Positions 24,041 through 25,392 of a stretch of DNA of 25,392 bases are shown one piece after another. The stretch is from a virus. The translations under genes and the position numbers were made by a program. Every line of letters begins with the position of its first letter. Position 1 is the stretch's first letter. Location: positions 1 to 25,392 of IMG/VR virus record IMGVR_UViG_3300005613_000381. One strand, 5' to 3'. A model generated the notes under the pieces. The model searched no databases, was not told the origin of the DNA, and saw only the letters and a list, made by a program, of their open reading frames with translations.

Positions 24041-24063
24041 TTTTTTATTAAGTTATTTTATCT
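24034..24063 (+). promoter_or_regulatory. Putative promoter of second plus-strand cassette
   Basis: TTGACA at 24034-24039 with a possible -10 TTATCT at 24058-24063 (spacing 18). The leader to ATG 24089 contains CATTAATATCGTGGAGGAT, close to the leader of the first cassette. Confidence 0.5.
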
Positions 24064-24088
24064 GTTCATTAATATCGTGGAGGATAAC

Positions 24089-24607
24089 ATGGAAGTGAAT
24101 CGTTCTTATAAGTACGGCATTGATGGTCATGAATTAACGGAAGCCCTAAAAACTTTTGATGGTTATTCAATAACCGTTGATTTTTGCGATCTACCAAGGC
24201 CGTGCATTCAGGTTTCCGTTGATAACAACGACCCTGCAGACTGGCTTTTTGTAATACGTACTCACAAACTACCAAAGACACCTACCATTGATTGGGTTGT
24301 CAAAAAAGTAATTAAAACAATTAACTTCTTATATGCTAAATCTGTTTTCATTAATTTAAAACCTGTTATTGAAGATGTTATCTGTCTTGGCTCTTCCTGG
24401 TCATACTTTACGTCTTTTGGTTTTTCTGTTACCACTTGGCAGCGATCTGAATCATTCCACAAACAAGTCAAAGAACTCGAAGATGAACTTAATTCCAAAG
24501 GTATAGAATACAGGAACGAATACTCAGACGCTTTTTGGGTTTATCGTTTTATAATAGCAAAGAATGAGAATAACCTTAATAAAATAAAACAACTACAAAG
24601 GGCATAG
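24089..24607 (+). CDS. Hypothetical protein
   Basis: 172 residues from ATG 24089, placed by the GTGGAGG site; an in-frame GTG at 24077 lies inside that site. The product (MEVNRSYKYGIDGHELTEAL, then ITVDFCDLPRPCIQVSVDNN, TPTIDWVVKKVIKTINFLYA, VKELEDELNSKGIEYRNEYS) is a mixed alpha/beta cytoplasmic protein without signal peptide. It starts a two-gene plus-strand cassette transcribed away from the small terminase. I do not recognise the family. Confidence 0.75.
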   Translation: MEVNRSYKYGIDGHELTEALKTFDGYSITVDFCDLPRPCIQVSVDNNDPADWLFVIRTHKLPKTPTIDWVVKKVIKTINFLYAKSVFINLKPVIEDVICLGSSWSYFTSFGFSVTTWQRSESFHKQVKELEDELNSKGIEYRNEYSDAFWVYRFIIAKNENNLNKIKQLQRA

Positions 24608-24622
24608 CCCGAAAGGATTAAG

Positions 24623-24874
24623 ATGAAAATACAACGAATAGTGAGACATTACGCAATTAAGTTTGCCAAAGAGTTTAAGAACGACAACCCTAAAAAGTTT
24701 ACTGCAACTGGCAGCTTATCTCGTTCCCAAAAAGCTAAAAAGGCAAAAGAGATATGGACAAAAACAAGCAGATTATACCATAATCTCTATTGCAGAGCAT
24801 ACAACTATGCACTTCGCCACAACATCAATATTAGCAAAGATCAGGTCGTTGGTGACATTTGGGATCATATTTAA
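24623..24874 (+). CDS. Small basic hypothetical protein
   Basis: 83 residues from ATG 24623 with GAAAGGA upstream, 15 bp after the previous stop. The product is strongly basic and helical in its first two thirds (MKIQRIVRHYAIKFAKEFKN, SRSQKAKKAKEIWTKTSRLY), then YNYALRHNINISKDQVVGDI. It may bind nucleic acid, but no known domain is visible. It is followed after 20 bp by a terminator and closes the second cassette. Confidence 0.75.
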   Translation: MKIQRIVRHYAIKFAKEFKNDNPKKFTATGSLSRSQKAKKAKEIWTKTSRLYHNLYCRAYNYALRHNINISKDQVVGDIWDHI

Positions 24875-24893
24875 ACCAATCTCCTCCACGCAC

Positions 24894-24922
24894 AGACCGA
24901 CTTCAGAGTCGGTCTTTTTTTT
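24894..24922 (+). terminator. Rho-independent terminator
   Basis: AGACCGACT and AGTCGGTCT form a perfect 9-bp stem with a TCAG loop, followed by eight T. It ends the second plus-strand cassette. Confidence 0.92.
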
Positions 24923-24925
24923 CAC

Positions 24926-25324
24926 GTCTATGTAAGTTGGACAGTATTACTAACCAACTAAAAAGCAGTGTGGGGCAGGGTTACCACCCCACGTTAGATC
25001 ATAGTTTGAGCTTGAGCTAAACTCTAACCATAAAAATTTAACACACGCCCTCTATTCCTCTGCATATTATATGCAGACGGCTATTATTCAGCACAAGCTA
25101 TTTCAAACTATAATCTCTGCACCTATATAATGTCATTTGACAAGTTTTAGGATTTTAATTTTCTATAATTCCACTTACTAAGCTCACGCTATGCATTGGC
25201 GGGGTTCATCAGGGCGTCGATGTAGTCCCCTTGCAAGTGGGCTTGAACTTTCAGAATCATTGATCTTATTTAACCTCGTTTCAATCACTTTTAATTCCGA
25301 GCACATTTTAACACTTATAAAAAT
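24926..25324. other. Non-coding stretch with several hairpins and a GC-rich island
   Basis: No convincing gene in about 400 bp. Hairpins: 24935-24959 (AGTTGG/CCAACT), 24970-24992 (GTGGGG/CCCCAC, followed on the minus strand by a short T-run), 24993-25028 (GTTAG..AGTTT..AGC / GCT..AAACT..CTAAC) and 25060-25076 (CTGCATA/TATGCAG). A GC-rich island at about 25190-25250 contains a 23-codon minus-strand frame (ATG 25260, stop 25189) with only a distant GAGG. A TTGACA (25137) and TATAAT (25164) on the plus strand are spaced 21 bp apart, too far for a normal promoter. It could encode a structured RNA from the minus strand. Confidence 0.45.
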
Positions 25325-25392
25325 TGGTAGCGGGAGCAGGACTTGAACCTGCGACCTTCAGGATATGAACCTGACGAGCTACCCTCTGCTCT
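25325..25392 (-). tRNA. tRNA with anticodon CAU (Met or Ile2), 5' end off window
   Basis: Read on the minus strand: D-arm GAGC-AGAGGGTA-GCTC, anticodon arm TCAGG-TTCATAT-CCTGA, variable loop AGGTC, T-arm GCAGG-TTCAAGT-CCTGC, acceptor 3' strand TCCCGCT, discriminator A and encoded CCA. The 5' acceptor strand and base 8 (about 8 nt) are missing. The anticodon stem lacks the three G-C pairs of initiator tRNA, so elongator Met, or Ile with modified C34, is more likely. Confidence 0.93.

Noticed and set aside
25137-25169. TTGACA and TATAAT as a plus-strand promoter
   Set aside because: The spacing is 21 bp, outside the usual 16-19, and transcription would run antisense to the tRNA with no gene to serve.
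25205-25225. CTGATGA on the minus strand, as in hammerhead ribozymes
   Set aside because: The needed GAAA and stem II partner are not downstream; the complementary GGGG lies upstream instead.
25180-25260. tmRNA or second tRNA in the GC-rich island
   Set aside because: No T-arm with a paired stem and no matching acceptor strands could be built on either strand.
25265-25300. Short GTTTCAATCACTTTT resembling part of a CRISPR repeat
   Set aside because: It occurs once only, with no repeat-spacer pattern or cas genes.

Overview
This window is most of the late (virion) gene block of a tailed dsDNA phage or prophage with an AT-rich genome. Almost every long open frame lies on the minus strand, read from right to left in assembly order: a putative small terminase (23532-23969), large terminase (20560-22131), portal (18571-20397), acidic coiled-coil scaffold (17676-18593), major capsid protein (16393-17655), a small decoration-like protein, three head-completion/adaptor genes, a 933-residue beta-propeller-like neck or fibre protein, two secreted-looking fibre genes, then a long-tail module. 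The tail module runs tail-terminator fusion, tail tube, tail assembly chaperones joined by a -1 frameshift, tape measure and four tail-tip genes. The last gene runs off the left edge. The portal and capsid look like the P22/N4-gp56 type, while the tail genes are those of a siphovirus, so the module order is mosaic. There are no replication, lysis or integration genes, and the host cannot be named. Standard stop codons are used, and most genes have clear Shine-Dalgarno sequences. ATG dominates, but GTG and TTG starts recur, often in GTGA or ATGA stop-start overlaps.

Right part (22.1-25.4 kb). The large terminase is preceded by two or three very short minus-strand genes. Two plus-strand cassettes (22639-23305 and 24089-24874) interrupt or flank the terminase genes. 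Each has a TTGACA-type promoter, a near-identical CGTGGAGGAT leader, two small genes of unknown function and a rho-independent terminator; they look like morons. The first cassette separates the putative small terminase from the large one. From 24926 to 25324 there is no convincing gene, but there are several hairpins and a GC-rich island. A minus-strand tRNA with anticodon CAU enters from the right edge and lacks only about 8 nt of its 5' end.

Left part (1-11 kb). Gene 1..1581 runs off the edge and is a signal-peptide-bearing protein ending in a C-type-lectin/FGE-like domain. Its final residues look like the variable region of a diversity-generating retroelement (DGR) target. The reverse transcriptase and template repeat would have to lie outside the window. 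Other points that stand out are a subtilase-like domain fused to a tail-terminator-like domain (8305-9657), an A AAA AAC slippery heptamer directly before the stop of the first tail chaperone, a DUF2341/LamG-like insertion inside the neck propeller protein, three virion-type genes with Sec-type signal peptides, and at least five tightly packed genes of 36-51 codons.
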